DNA of 64,000 nucleotides from Vibrio sp. 99-70-13A1 (GCF_013114625.1 NZ_VTXD01000021.1:81773-145772), one strand, 5' to 3'; shown: positions 18,528 through 28,071, counted from the stretch's first letter. Numbers and translations: made by a program. The notes: a model not told the origin generated them from the letters alone.

Positions 18528-20456
18528 TTAGTCATCCGTTACTGTTGAATGTTTAGCTAAGAAATCTTTTATGACCCCTAAATCACGAGTACGAGGTATT
18601 GGCGGTAAACTTGCCAAAAATATGCCTCCGTAATCACGGGTGACCAAGCGGTTATCACAAATAATCAAAGCACCACGATCTCGTTTATCACGAATCAATC
18701 GCCCTACTCCTTGCTTCAATGTAATAACAGCATCAGGTAACTGTACTTGTGCAAACGGCTCACCCCCTTTTAGCTTACAGTCCTCAATTCGAGCCTTTAA
18801 TAAAGGATCATCTGGGGCTGTAAAGGGTAATTTATCAATGATAACACAGCTTAATGCGTCGCCCCTAACGTCTATCCCTTCCCAAAAAGCGCCTGTTGCC
18901 ACCAGCAATGCGTTACCTAATTCCATAAATTCTGCCAACGTTTTTTGCTTACTTGTCTCACCTTGTAGCAACACTGGCACACTCAATGTTTCACGAAAAC
19001 GCTCACCCAACTCTTTCATCATGCTGTGGGAAGTACACAAGAAAAAACAGCGACCTTGGTTTTGTTCAATTACAGGCGTTAACATACGCACCAGTTTATC
19101 TGCAAGCCCAGGGCTATTGGGTTCAGGTAGGTAACGAGGGACACACAATCGAGCTTGACTTGGGAAATCAAATGGGCTTGGTAATGAAAACTGGGACTCA
19201 GGCTTCAACCCCAAGCGAGAGGTGAAGTGGTCGAAATCATCGGATACAGCTAGAGTTGCCGAAGTGAAAACCCACGCTCCTGGTTTGAGTTGAATTTGCT
19301 CATGAAATTTATCAGCTACTGATAACGGAGTAATATGTAAGGCAAAGTGTCTTGGTGTCGTATCGTACCAATAGGAATATCCCGTAATTGACACGTCACA
19401 AACACGTTCAATCCGCGCTTTAATCATGTTCGCGCGTTCAAAAGCGGTATCCAGCAGTTGGCTGCGCCCTAGGGCGAGTTTTAATACATCGACAGCCAGT
19501 TGCAACGCATCTTGGAGGCGTAATAGCTCTCTAGCAATCGACTCAGACTTTAAGGCTTCACGCCAATTTCCACGAAACCCCGTGTCGCCTAAGACAATCC
19601 TCATATCCATTGCCGACTGAACCAGTTTATCACCCACCTTCTGTAACTGACGCATGTCTTTTGCTTCGGTGCGATAGCCAATTTCAATATCTTTTGCGAG
19701 TTCTTGTACTTGTCGACTAGATACCGATTGACCAAAATATTGACTCGCAATATCTGGGAGTTGATGCGCTTCATCGAAAATAAACACATCAGCTTCTGGG
19801 ATCAGCTCGCCAAAGCCCGTTTCCTTTATCGCTAAATCCGCTAGAAATAAGTGGTGATTCACCACAACCACATCCGAATCCATGGCTCTTTTACGGGCTT
19901 TCAGAACAAAACAGTCCGTGTAACTCGGGCACTCTTTACCTAAACAATTATCATTGGTAGAAGTAATGGTTGGAATGATCACGCTGTCTTCAGCTATATC
20001 GTCGCAATCCCCTAAGTCTCCCGTTTTTGTACTTGATGACCAAGAGCGAACTTTGACGAGCTGTGCAAGAAGTGTGGGATCAGAATGCATACCATGGCTT
20101 TCAACCATCTGTCGACTTAATCTATCTAAACAAAGATAGTTAGAACGCCCTTTTAATAACGCAACTTGTCCATAGTAGCCAAGCGCATCAACCATTAAAG
20201 GTAAGTCACGGTGATACAGTTGTTCTTGTAGATTCTTGGACCCCGTACTTATGATGATTTTTTTACCGCTAAGTAATGCTGGCACTAGGTAAGCGAACGT
20301 TTTACCCGTTCCGGTCCCTGCTTCAACGACTAGTTGCCCTTCAGATTGAATAGCTTTTGAAACAGCTTCGGCCATATCCAATTGAGCTTGTCGCGGCTGA
20401 AACCCTGGGATTGCTTTGCCAAGCGCACCATTCGCAGAAAAGGTTTTAGAAATCAT
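18528..20456 (-). CDS. yoaA: DinG-family ATP-dependent DNA helicase YoaA
   Basis: YoaA is an XPD/DinG-like 5'-3' helicase implicated in repair of stalled replication. The 642-residue protein has Walker A GTGTGKT (47-53), four cysteines placed to hold an iron-sulfur cluster (C109, C171, C176, C182), the DEAH box at 228-231 and the C-terminal helicase motifs LVATGAFWEGIDVRG and GVGRLIRDKRDRG. E. coli YoaA is 636 residues and also precedes tsaB. The ATG has no clear ribosome binding site, and a strong hairpin lies in its leader (20509-20539). Confidence 0.95.
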   Translation of the reverse strand: MISKTFSANGALGKAIPGFQPRQAQLDMAEAVSKAIQSEGQLVVEAGTGTGKTFAYLVPALLSGKKIIISTGSKNLQEQLYHRDLPLMVDALGYYGQVALLKGRSNYLCLDRLSRQMVESHGMHSDPTLLAQLVKVRSWSSSTKTGDLGDCDDIAEDSVIIPTITSTNDNCLGKECPSYTDCFVLKARKRAMDSDVVVVNHHLFLADLAIKETGFGELIPEADVFIFDEAHQLPDIASQYFGQSVSSRQVQELAKDIEIGYRTEAKDMRQLQKVGDKLVQSAMDMRIVLGDTGFRGNWREALKSESIARELLRLQDALQLAVDVLKLALGRSQLLDTAFERANMIKARIERVCDVSITGYSYWYDTTPRHFALHITPLSVADKFHEQIQLKPGAWVFTSATLAVSDDFDHFTSRLGLKPESQFSLPSPFDFPSQARLCVPRYLPEPNSPGLADKLVRMLTPVIEQNQGRCFFLCTSHSMMKELGERFRETLSVPVLLQGETSKQKTLAEFMELGNALLVATGAFWEGIDVRGDALSCVIIDKLPFTAPDDPLLKARIEDCKLKGGEPFAQVQLPDAVITLKQGVGRLIRDKRDRGALIICDNRLVTRDYGGIFLASLPPIPRTRDLGVIKDFLAKHSTVTDD

Positions 20457-20508
20457 AAAGTACGATATAGAGAGTAAACAGAAGAGGAATTATGTCAGGT
20501 TTAGTGAG

Positions 20509-20539
20509 CCGGCGCGAATCAAGAATGACTTCGCACCGG
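20509..20539 (-). other. GC-rich hairpin in the leader of yoaA
   Basis: CCGG-GCGAA pairs with TTCGC-CCGG (10-bp stem, one C-A mismatch, 11-base loop). No T run follows on the minus strand, so it is not a classical terminator; a regulatory or RNA-processing role is possible. Confidence 0.5.
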
Positions 20540-20575
20540 GGTGTTCGGAATGTATTGCGAAAAACTCAGTATAAA

Positions 20576-20776
20576 TTATTTACGGTTAAGGTAACGAGAT
20601 AACCAAGGAGCTGCGCCGAAACCGTTTTCTGATGGTTGCATGGCTTTAGCAGCTTCTGTTGGTGATGCTTTGCTTTCCCACATTTCAGCCAGGACATCAT
20701 CGTCCATTTGCTCATCACCCAGTAGCGAGCTTACTCGTTCGCAATACAGTTTTTTTGCTAGTAACTCTTTATCCAT
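20576..20776 (-). CDS. Unknown 66-residue protein upstream of yoaA
   Basis: I do not recognise this family. The protein is soluble and charged, with an acidic helical segment (LLGDEQMDDDVLAEMWESKASPTEAAKAM) and a short GAAPWLSRYLNRK tail. ATG at 20776 is preferred over a GTG at 20785 because AAAGGTGG lies five bases upstream. The clean ribosome binding site and amino acid make-up support a real gene. It lies 119 bp upstream of yoaA on the same strand. Confidence 0.7.
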   Translation of the reverse strand: MDKELLAKKLYCERVSSLLGDEQMDDDVLAEMWESKASPTEAAKAMQPSENGFGAAPWLSRYLNRK

Positions 20777-20993
20777 AAATACCACCTTTGTTAACGCTAT
20801 AGCGAAGTCGCTATAAGTGACAAATCAACCATCGAAGAAAATTTATTAATCCATAAAATGCATGGTAGATTTTGTTGAAAGCAAAATAATGATAGATTAA
20901 TTGTAGCTCTGATATTGCGGCTTAGCTCACCGTTCGGCAGGTCGATATTTAATTCAGAGAACAAAAAAAACATTTCATGGAAGTAGGATGCAA

Positions 20994-21827
20994 ATGGAAA
21001 AGAAAACACTGCTAACACACTGTACCGATGCCCCAGGTCTAATATCAAAAATAACGAATATTTGTTATAAACATCAGCTTAATATTATTCATAATAATGA
21101 GTTTGTAGATAACACCAGCGGTCACTTTTTCATGCGTACAGAGCTAGAAGGATATTTCAATGATGAAACCTTACTGGCTGATTTAGACCAAGCTTTACCG
21201 AGCAATGCAAAACGCACTCTTATCGGTTCTTCACGCAAACGCGTTGTCATTCTAGTGACAAAAGAAGCGCATTGTCTTGGCGATATTTTAATGAAAAATT
21301 TTGATGGCAGCCTAGATGTAGACATCGCTGCCGTTGTAGGTAACTACGATACGCTGCAAAGCCTAACTGAGCGTTTTGATATTCCTTATCATCACGTTTC
21401 ACACGAAGGGCTGAATCGTGAAGAGCATGAGCAGAAAATGCTTGAAGTGATCGACACTTACGAAGCCGATTATTTAGTTCTCGCGAAATATATGCGAGTA
21501 CTTACTCCTGGCTTCGTCGAAAGATACAATCACAAAATCATTAACATCCACCACAGCTTCTTGCCTGCATTTATTGGTGCAAAACCTTATCAGCAAGCTT
21601 ATGAGCGTGGTGTGAAGATTATTGGTGCAACCGCTCACTTTGTAACAAACGACCTAGATGAAGGGCCTATCATTAAGCAAGATGTAATCCCTGTGGATCA
21701 TAACTTTAGCGCGAAAGATATGGCACAAGCTGGTCGAGATGTTGAAAAAAATGTTCTTAGCAAAGCACTGAATAAAGTGATTAACGACCACGTTTTTGTA
21801 TACGGCAATAAAACCGTCATCTTATAA
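20994..21827 (+). CDS. purU: Formyltetrahydrofolate deformylase
   Basis: PurU hydrolyses 10-formyl-THF to formate and THF, balancing the one-carbon pool and supplying formate to PurT. The N-terminal ACT domain (about 5-85, DAPGLISKITNICYKHQLNI) is followed by the formyltransferase-like domain with NIHHSFLPAFIGAKPY and GATAHFVTNDLDEGPII, which contain the conserved catalytic Asn/His/Asp. ATG at 20994 (277 residues) is preferred to ATG at 20988, since GTAGG lies six bases before it and abuts the other. E. coli PurU has 280 residues. Confidence 0.97.
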   Translation: MEKKTLLTHCTDAPGLISKITNICYKHQLNIIHNNEFVDNTSGHFFMRTELEGYFNDETLLADLDQALPSNAKRTLIGSSRKRVVILVTKEAHCLGDILMKNFDGSLDVDIAAVVGNYDTLQSLTERFDIPYHHVSHEGLNREEHEQKMLEVIDTYEADYLVLAKYMRVLTPGFVERYNHKIINIHHSFLPAFIGAKPYQQAYERGVKIIGATAHFVTNDLDEGPIIKQDVIPVDHNFSAKDMAQAGRDVEKNVLSKALNKVINDHVFVYGNKTVIL

Positions 21828-21915
21828 AAATACATTGCGTTAAAGCAGTTTTCGTAAAAGCACATTACGCTTAAGAAAATACATCACGAATGAAAACGTG
21901 TTGTAGATAAACTTT

Positions 21916-21947
21916 AAAGGGTTGGCACAAACGCCAACCTTTTTGTT
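21916..21947 (+). terminator. Terminator of purU
   Basis: A stem of about 10 bp (AAGGGTTGGC/GCCAACCTTT, one G-T pair) is followed by TTTTTGTTTTT. Confidence 0.85.
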
Positions 21948-21982
21948 TTTCAGAAAAGAAAAATTGAGATTAATCGAACTAT

Positions 21983-22579
21983 CTAGCCTTCCTGCTCAGA
22001 CTCAACTATTTTCTTCAATGAATGCGGGTGTAATTTGATACAAATCCCCTGATACTTGAAAGCCACCGTCGGATTGTTTAAGCGCTCTCCCTCACCTTTC
22101 GGGCTAGATAACTTAATCTTCACGCCTTCTTCAGCGATAGTTTTCATTTTCAACGCAAACATCGGATACGTTTCTTTTAAGTCCGCTAAATATTCATCGG
22201 CCGTTTGCGCGTGTGATGGGATGACAAACTCGACGTGCTCCCAATCTTGGCTTGGGTAAACTTTGCCTTCTGCTGGATATGGCAACTCTAAGCATTCAAT
22301 TTTCCAACCACGGCTTTGTAGCGGTTTATCAAACGCCAACACGATGATTGGACGACCATTGATCATCGCTTCTGAAATAGTAGAACCATATTCAGACCAT
22401 GCTTGATGAGCAGCTTTTGCTAATTCAGTTTCGTTAATACGCAGCGCAATGTGGTCTGCTTGAGCAAAACTCAAATCCAATCCAAGCTTATTTCCTAAGT
22501 CTTCGATCTGCTCCATAAAATCGTCTAAACGTGCGAACATTTGGGCTGGCTCTAATGCCGCTTGCTGTAGGCTCATCAT
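21983..22579 (-). CDS. yecM: YecM-family VOC-fold protein
   Basis: The 198-residue protein belongs to the YecM family of vicinal-oxygen-chelate-fold proteins, seen from ADHIALRINETELA, KPLQSRGWKIECLELPYP and DWEHVEFVIP with the conserved His/Glu residues that could bind metal. The family's reaction is not established. It is divergent from argS, as its homologue lies beside argS in E. coli. Two consecutive ATG codons begin it; the first is used here with GAG four bases before. Confidence 0.9.
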   Translation of the reverse strand: MMSLQQAALEPAQMFARLDDFMEQIEDLGNKLGLDLSFAQADHIALRINETELAKAAHQAWSEYGSTISEAMINGRPIIVLAFDKPLQSRGWKIECLELPYPAEGKVYPSQDWEHVEFVIPSHAQTADEYLADLKETYPMFALKMKTIAEEGVKIKLSSPKGEGERLNNPTVAFKYQGICIKLHPHSLKKIVESEQEG

Positions 22580-22892
22580 TTATCTCATTGTTCTGCCATT
22601 AATCGGCGCATGTTATCAGCTCTACGATTAGCAACAAGAGTCACTCTCAAAATTCCACGCTTTTAATTATAAATAGCCAGTAACCAAACTGGCTTTAGAA
22701 AAAGTCAATTTTCTAGCAATTCGACCTATAAGAAGCTACACAAAATTGGTATGATTACCGCCATTTTTGTGAACTTAAACAGAGTCTGTTGTTAATTTCA
22801 TCATTAAATCGTTAAGTGAGAACACTAATCGTCGATTCAATGACCACGAAATAACGGCCACTCTTATCATCCTTGAATTGAAGGAAACTCGT
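22580..22892. other. Divergent yecM-argS promoter region
   Basis: This 313-bp gap holds the promoters of both genes. A 7-bp hairpin (AGCCAGT/ACTGGCT, 22675-22694) lies within it, without a clear T run on either side. No small gene was seen. Confidence 0.5.
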
Positions 22893-24626
22893 GTGAATAT
22901 CCAAGCACTTATTAATGACAAAGTATCTCAGGCTCTAGAAGCCGCTGGCGCACCTGCGGGCTCTCCTGCTGCCGTTCGCCAATCTGCAAAAGCACAATTT
23001 GGTGACTACCAAGCAAACGGCGTAATGGGCGTTGCTAAACGACTAGGCACTAACCCACGAGAATTTGCTCAAAAAGTATTGGACGTTCTAAACCTAGACG
23101 GTATCGCTTCTAAAGTTGAAATCGCAGGTCCTGGTTTCCTAAACATCTTCCTAGATGAAGCTTTCCTAGCGCAACAAGCTGAAGCTGCATTAGCTGACTC
23201 TCGCCTTGGCGTTGCGACTGCTGAATCACAAACGATTGTGACTGACTACTCAGCGCCAAACGTTGCAAAAGAAATGGCTGTTCACCACATTCGCTCAACC
23301 GTTATTGGTGATGCAGTAACTCGTACTCTTGAGTTTTTAGGTCACAACGTTATCCGTGCAAACCACATCGGCGACTGGGGCACTCAATTCGGTATGCTTA
23401 TCGCAAACCTTGAGCGCGTTCAGGCTGAATCTGGCAAAGTTTCAATGGAACTTTCAGATCTTGAAGCCTTCTATCGTGAATCTAAAAAGCTTTACGACGA
23501 AGATGAAGAGTTTGCAGTTAAGGCTCGTAACTACGTAGTTAAACTACAAAGTGGTGATGAGTACTGTGCTGAAATGTGGAAGAAGCTTGTCGATATCACA
23601 ATGGTTCAAAACCAACGTAACTATGAGCGTTTAAACGTATCACTTTCATTGAATGATGTGATGGGTGAAAGCATGTATAACGACATGCTTCCTAAAGTCG
23701 TTGCTGATTTAAAAGAGCAAGGTCTTGCTAAAGAAGATGACGGTGCACAGGTTGTATTCCTAGACGAATACAAGAATAAAGATGGCGACCCAATGGGCGT
23801 TATCATCCAGAAACGTGACGGCGGTTTCCTTTACACAACAACAGACATTGCTTGTGCAAAGTACCGTTATGAAGAGCTAGGTGCAGATCGCGTACTTTAC
23901 TTCATCGACTCACGACAGCATCAACACCTAATGCAAGCTTGGACTATCGTTCGTAAAGCTGGCTACATTCCAGAGTCTGTTTCTCTTGAACACCACGCGT
24001 TTGGTATGATGCTAGGTAAAGATGGTAAGCCATTCAAAACTCGTGCTGGCGGTTCTGTAAAACTAACAGACCTACTAGACGAAGCTGAACAGCGCGCTGA
24101 AAAACTGATTGAGTCTAAAAACCCAGGCTTAGATTCAGAAGAAAAAACTAAGATTGCTAACACTGTTGCAATGGCGGCAGTTAAATACGCAGACCTTTCT
24201 AAGCACCGTACGACTGACTACGTGTTTGACTGGGACAACATGCTTGCATTCGAAGGTAACACAGCACCATACATGCAGTACGCGTACACTCGTGTGGCTT
24301 CTGTATTTGCTAAAGCAGGTGTTTCTATGGACTCTCTTGCTGGTGACATCAAAATCACTGAAGAGAAAGAGAAAACACTTATCGCGAAACTTCTACAATT
24401 TGAAGAAGCGGTACAGTCTGTTGCTCGTGAAGGTCAGCCACATATTATGTGTAGCTACCTGTTCGAACTTGCTGGTCAATTCTCTAGCTTCTATGAAGCG
24501 TGCCCTATCCTAGTAGCAGAAGACGAAACAGTTAAGCAGAGCCGTCTTAAGCTTGCTGCACTAACAGCAAAGACCATCAAGCAAGGTCTATCGCTTCTAG
24601 GCATCGAAACACTAGAGCGTATGTAA
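22893..24626 (+). CDS. argS: Arginyl-tRNA synthetase
   Basis: ArgRS charges tRNA-Arg, needing the tRNA to activate arginine. GTG at 22893 gives [10 protein letters not shown] and 577 residues, exactly the E. coli length, with AAGGAAA six bases upstream; a TTG at 22878 only extends the frame. The N-terminal tRNA-binding domain (1-110), the catalytic core SAPNVAKEM...RSTVIGDA, the [17 protein letters not shown] segment and the C-terminal DALR helices (about 455-577) are present. Odd point: the class I HIGH signature, HVGH in E. coli ArgS, reads A129-V130-H131-H132 here, keeping only the last His in register. Confidence 0.97.
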   Translation: MNIQALINDKVSQALEAAGAPAGSPAAVRQSAKAQFGDYQANGVMGVAKRLGTNPREFAQKVLDVLNLDGIASKVEIAGPGFLNIFLDEAFLAQQAEAALADSRLGVATAESQTIVTDYSAPNVAKEMAVHHIRSTVIGDAVTRTLEFLGHNVIRANHIGDWGTQFGMLIANLERVQAESGKVSMELSDLEAFYRESKKLYDEDEEFAVKARNYVVKLQSGDEYCAEMWKKLVDITMVQNQRNYERLNVSLSLNDVMGESMYNDMLPKVVADLKEQGLAKEDDGAQVVFLDEYKNKDGDPMGVIIQKRDGGFLYTTTDIACAKYRYEELGADRVLYFIDSRQHQHLMQAWTIVRKAGYIPESVSLEHHAFGMMLGKDGKPFKTRAGGSVKLTDLLDEAEQRAEKLIESKNPGLDSEEKTKIANTVAMAAVKYADLSKHRTTDYVFDWDNMLAFEGNTAPYMQYAYTRVASVFAKAGVSMDSLAGDIKITEEKEKTLIAKLLQFEEAVQSVAREGQPHIMCSYLFELAGQFSSFYEACPILVAEDETVKQSRLKLAALTAKTIKQGLSLLGIETLERM

Positions 24627-24654
24627 TTCCAATAGAGTTACTATGATTAAATAC

Positions 24655-24686
24655 AAAGGTTGATGTGAGAGCATCAACCTTTTGTT
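24655..24686 (+). terminator. Terminator of argS
   Basis: The stem AAAGGTTGATG/CATCAACCTTT is followed by TTTTGTTTT, starting about 28 bp after the stop codon. Confidence 0.85.
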
Positions 24687-24731
24687 TTATCTAGCGTATA
24701 CTGAATTCAAGAAACTAAAATGGATAGAAAA

Positions 24732-25160
24732 ATGAGTTTTGAACTTCACCCACAATTAGCAAAAGACACAACACTGATTGGCGAATTTCCACTGAGCTTA
24801 GCATTACTGCACAAAGACAGCGCAGTGCCTTGGGTTATCTTGGTGCCTAAGCGTGCCAACCTCAAAGAGCTGCATCATTTACCGATGAAGGAGCAGCAGC
24901 AATTCCTACATGAATCGCAAGCCGTTAGCCAAGCTCTTGAAGCTACATTCCAACCAGATAAATTAAACCTAGGAGCACTAGGCAACATGGTGCCACAACT
25001 GCACATTCACCATATTGCTCGCTTCAAGGACGACATTGCATGGCCAGGACCTGTTTGGGGAAATACCAAAGGTGAACAACGCAGTGAAGAAGATCAACTT
25101 GCCATTCTGACACGAATTAAAAATGTGTTATCACTGAGCTCAATCTTCAAAAAAGCATAA
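24732..25160 (+). CDS. HIT-family hydrolase
   Basis: This 142-residue histidine-triad protein probably hydrolyses a nucleotide phosphoanhydride or phosphoramidate. The triad region reads GNMVPQLHIHHIAR: Q89-L-H91-I-H93, so the first His of HxHxH is Gln, a variation I regard as usual for this branch, and H91 is the expected nucleophile. VILVPKR and AWPGPVWG are also typical. ATG at 24732 (MSFELHPQLAK) is preferred over ATG at 24720. It is monocistronic, between terminators at 24655 and 25224. Confidence 0.9.
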   Translation: MSFELHPQLAKDTTLIGEFPLSLALLHKDSAVPWVILVPKRANLKELHHLPMKEQQQFLHESQAVSQALEATFQPDKLNLGALGNMVPQLHIHHIARFKDDIAWPGPVWGNTKGEQRSEEDQLAILTRIKNVLSLSSIFKKA

Positions 25161-25223
25161 TTTTATCTGCCTTGTTTGTCCTTGTAAGGCGACTAATAAG
25201 AAATATTGCACAGAGCGAATAAC

Positions 25224-25262
25224 AAAAAGCCGCACACCTAAATTAGGTGAGCGGCTTTTTTA
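25224..25262. terminator. Bidirectional terminator between the HIT gene and feoC
   Basis: A long stem (AAAAAGCCGC-CACCTAA paired with TTAGGTG-GCGGCTTTTT, one A-A mismatch) has T runs on both strands. Confidence 0.92.
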
Positions 25263-25306
25263 ATAACCGTACTGTTTGTTAATTTACGATCATGTAAGAC
25301 TTCAAA

Positions 25307-25537
25307 TTACATCATCACATTTAATGACAAACCATCTTGCTTACTAATGGTATAGCGAATGCGTGTAGTGCTTCCATGTTGATTAGTATCTACTAATCGA
25401 GAGATTTTACCTTTCTTAACCCACACATTCAGCATTGCATCAACACCGTCTTCACTCATGCCAAATTTAGAGGCTAACTCTTTTCGGGCTGCTACACCAT
25501 GGCTATCAATGTAGTGATGAAGTTCAGTCAAAATCAT
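25307..25537 (-). CDS. feoC: Ferrous iron transport regulator FeoC, cysteine-free
   Basis: This 76-residue winged-helix protein is the last gene of feoABC; its ATG overlaps the FeoB stop (ATGA). The fold is visible in LHHYIDSHGVAARKELASKFGMSEDGVDAMLNVWVKKGKI. FeoC of E. coli has four Cys that hold an iron-sulfur cluster; this one has none, as in Vibrio cholerae, so sensing by such a cluster is not possible here. FeoC is thought to affect FeoB stability or complex formation at the inner membrane. Confidence 0.92.
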   Translation of the reverse strand: MILTELHHYIDSHGVAARKELASKFGMSEDGVDAMLNVWVKKGKISRLVDTNQHGSTTRIRYTISKQDGLSLNVMM

Positions 25538-27807
25538 ACGACTTGCACCTCAAGCACCTTCTGCTTATTGCCCACTTTCTTAAACACACGATAGGTCAGA
25601 ACAAAACCACCGGCAATCGCCACCATCCAAATCGCACTGCTCACAGGGTGAAGCGCAAAGTTAGCTGCTTGGTAGTAAAAAGTCGCACCAAAGTAACCTA
25701 AAGCCATCGTCCACACGGCAATAAAACGTGCAAACATTTGGCCAAATTCTTTTACATAGGCACCCATTGCGGCTACACATGGTGTATATAACAAGATAAG
25801 GATCAAGTAGGCAAAGGCAGCATGACCTGACACGAATTTATCCTTCAGGTTACCAAAAATTGAAGTGTCGACCTCTTGATCTTCTGCAACCGCGCCAGAA
25901 TCCGTCAAATCACCGACTTCGATACCAAGAGGATCCGAGTAACTTAAACCCGCTAAATTTTCAGGTATAGACATAACCGCTTCTTCAAGGCTCGCCGCTA
26001 AATCAAATTCAGCGCCATCTTCATCGCTAGGTGACGTGTAAAGACTATTCAATGTACCTACTACAGCTTCTTTGGCAAAAATACCAGTGATGATACCAAC
26101 CGTTGCTGGCCAGTTTTCTTCCGTGATGCCAATTGGTGAAAATACAGGTGTTACGATTTGTGCAGCTTTTGAAAGCACTGAGTTTTCACTGTCTTCATTA
26201 CCAAAACTACCATCCATGCCTAATGAATTTAAAAAGCTCAAAATTGCTACAACCATTACGATGGTTTTACCAGCACCAAGAACAAAGCGTTTAAGTTTCT
26301 GCCACGTTTTGATCATCACATTTTGTACGGTTGGAAGTTCATAGTCAGGCATTTCCATGACTAAACTATCACTGCTTCCTGGGTATAAAGTGCTTTTCAA
26401 AAATAAACCGGTAAACACAGCGGCAACAATGCCTAGGATATAAAGAGCAAAGACAACGTTTTGACCTGCTCCTGGGAAAAATGCCGCAGCAAACAATGCA
26501 TATACAGGTAAACGAGCACCACAAGACATAAAGGGTGCCATTGCCGCCGCTAGTTTACGCTCACGCTCTTGGTCTAGCGTTCGAGTTGCCATAATTGAAG
26601 GGACATTACAGCCAAAGCCTAAAACTAAAGGAACGAACGCTTTACCAGGTAAGCCAATTTTTTGCATCACTTTATCAAGAACAAAAGCTGCTCGTGCCAT
26701 ATAACCTGAGCTTTCAAGCACAGCTAAGAATAGATACAGCGCAGCAATGACCGGAATAAACGTCGCAACGGTTTGGATACCGCCACCAATGCCATCAGCT
26801 AAAACTGTCACCAACCAAACAGGTAAATGGCCATCAAGGATGTGATGACCACCATCCACTAACAGACTACCAACACCAATATCGAAGAAATCAATAAATG
26901 CGCCGCCAATGTTGATAGAAAACATGAACATCAGATACATAACAACGAAGAAGAATGGAATACCCACCCACTTGTTGAGAATGAATTGATCCGCTTTCTC
27001 GGTAAAGTTTCTGCTCAGCTTACCTTCACTGCGGCGAACACGTTTACAAAGATCATGTAAAAAAGTGTACTTAGCATCCGCAACGCACAAATCTATATCG
27101 CAGCCAGCACCCAAGCGTATTTCATCAACAAGTTCTCGCTCTTTCTGAGACAAACTATTTAGAACTAATAAATCATTTTCTAATGATCGAATAGCCAAAG
27201 CACGGTGTGAAACATCGGCATCTGTAAATTGTGTTGACACTTTTTTAATCAAAGCTTCCATGTCACCAGAATACTGAATAGATAAAGGCTCTAAATTGAC
27301 TTCTTGTACCAAGAGCTTATGTAGCTTTTCTTTGAAGCGACCAGCTTGTGCTTTGTCATTGGCAGAAAGGCTAAGGACTGGGCACCCAAGCTCCTTTTCT
27401 AATGCCTTCAAATTAATAACTTGACGCTCACGCTTTAACGCATCCATCTTATTCAGAACAACAATCATTGGGCGACCTAATTCGCGCAATTGAAGTGTCA
27501 TATATAAGCTGCGTTCTAAACATGTGGCATCAACAACATTAATGATGACGTCTGCGGGGTGAGTTAAAACCGCCCGAGAAGCAATGGATTCATCAATACT
27601 ATTACTGTCATTACCGCTATCTAAAGCGTAGATTCCCGGTAAATCAGTTAACTTAAACTGATCACCAGCATGACTATATTGACCGGTTTTCTTTTCAACT
27701 GTCACGCCCACCCAGTTACCAACATGTTGCTTGGCACCAGTTAGCGCATTGAATAACGTTGTTTTACCACTGTTCGGATTACCTACCGTGAGTACTTGAT
27801 ATTCCAT
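25534..27807 (-). CDS. feoB: Ferrous iron transporter FeoB
   Basis: FeoB imports Fe2+ through the inner membrane under low oxygen. The N-terminal G domain has G1 GNPNSGKT (9-16), G3 DLPG (55-58) and G4 NKMD (119-122). The membrane domain (about 280-740) includes the two gate motifs around AVLESSGYMARAAFV and FGCNVPSIMATRTL, and CGARLPVYALFAA. The 757 residues agree with the family. It lies 2 bp after feoA and overlaps feoC by 4 bp. Regulation by Fur is indicated by the box upstream of feoA. Confidence 0.97.
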   Translation of the reverse strand: MEYQVLTVGNPNSGKTTLFNALTGAKQHVGNWVGVTVEKKTGQYSHAGDQFKLTDLPGIYALDSGNDSNSIDESIASRAVLTHPADVIINVVDATCLERSLYMTLQLRELGRPMIVVLNKMDALKRERQVINLKALEKELGCPVLSLSANDKAQAGRFKEKLHKLLVQEVNLEPLSIQYSGDMEALIKKVSTQFTDADVSHRALAIRSLENDLLVLNSLSQKERELVDEIRLGAGCDIDLCVADAKYTFLHDLCKRVRRSEGKLSRNFTEKADQFILNKWVGIPFFFVVMYLMFMFSINIGGAFIDFFDIGVGSLLVDGGHHILDGHLPVWLVTVLADGIGGGIQTVATFIPVIAALYLFLAVLESSGYMARAAFVLDKVMQKIGLPGKAFVPLVLGFGCNVPSIMATRTLDQERERKLAAAMAPFMSCGARLPVYALFAAAFFPGAGQNVVFALYILGIVAAVFTGLFLKSTLYPGSSDSLVMEMPDYELPTVQNVMIKTWQKLKRFVLGAGKTIVMVVAILSFLNSLGMDGSFGNEDSENSVLSKAAQIVTPVFSPIGITEENWPATVGIITGIFAKEAVVGTLNSLYTSPSDEDGAEFDLAASLEEAVMSIPENLAGLSYSDPLGIEVGDLTDSGAVAEDQEVDTSIFGNLKDKFVSGHAAFAYLILILLYTPCVAAMGAYVKEFGQMFARFIAVWTMALGYFGATFYYQAANFALHPVSSAIWMVAIAGGFVLTYRVFKKVGNKQKVLEVQVV

Positions 27808-27809
27808 AA

Positions 27810-28031
27810 TTACATTACCTCAATTGACTCAGCGATACTTTGGCGAATAGCGATGGATACACCTCTCACCTCAACTTGAAGCGGATCTCCCATAGGCGCC
27901 CTACGGATTAGTTTTATTTCTGTATTCGGGAGCAATCCCATTACCATCAGTTTTTTTCTGACGTCAGAAGTTAAAGCCGTAAGGTTAACAACGGAAGCCG
28001 TTTTCCCTTGTTCTAGTTGTGAGAGTTTCAT
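27810..28031 (-). CDS. feoA: Ferrous iron transport protein FeoA
   Basis: FeoA (73 residues) is a small SH3-like cytosolic protein that supports FeoB. The family pattern is clear: MKLSQLEQGKTASV, KLMVMGLLPNTEIKLIRRAPMGDPLQVEVRG and SIAIRQSIAESI. It is the first gene of feoABC. The start has only a weak ribosome binding site (GGTAAG, 9 bases away). A Fur box starts 22 bp upstream. Confidence 0.95.
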   Translation of the reverse strand: MKLSQLEQGKTASVVNLTALTSDVRKKLMVMGLLPNTEIKLIRRAPMGDPLQVEVRGVSIAIRQSIAESIEVM

Positions 28032-28052
28032 GATTAACTGCTTACCATTGAT

Positions 28053-28071
28053 AATGAGAAGGATTTTTATT
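28053..28071 (-). promoter_or_regulatory. Fur box upstream of feoABC
   Basis: The minus-strand 19-mer AATAAAAATCCTTCTCATT matches the Vibrio-type consensus AATGAnAATnATTnTCATT at 14 of its 16 fixed positions. Its place just before feoA fits iron repression by Fur. Confidence 0.75.

Noticed and set aside
20797..21048. Minus-strand 83-codon frame overlapping the purU start
   Set aside because: It overlaps the 5' end of purU and lacks a ribosome binding site or recognisable protein character.
22675..22694. Hairpin AGCCAGT/ACTGGCT as a terminator
   Set aside because: It sits in a divergent promoter region with no gene ending towards it and no clear T run.
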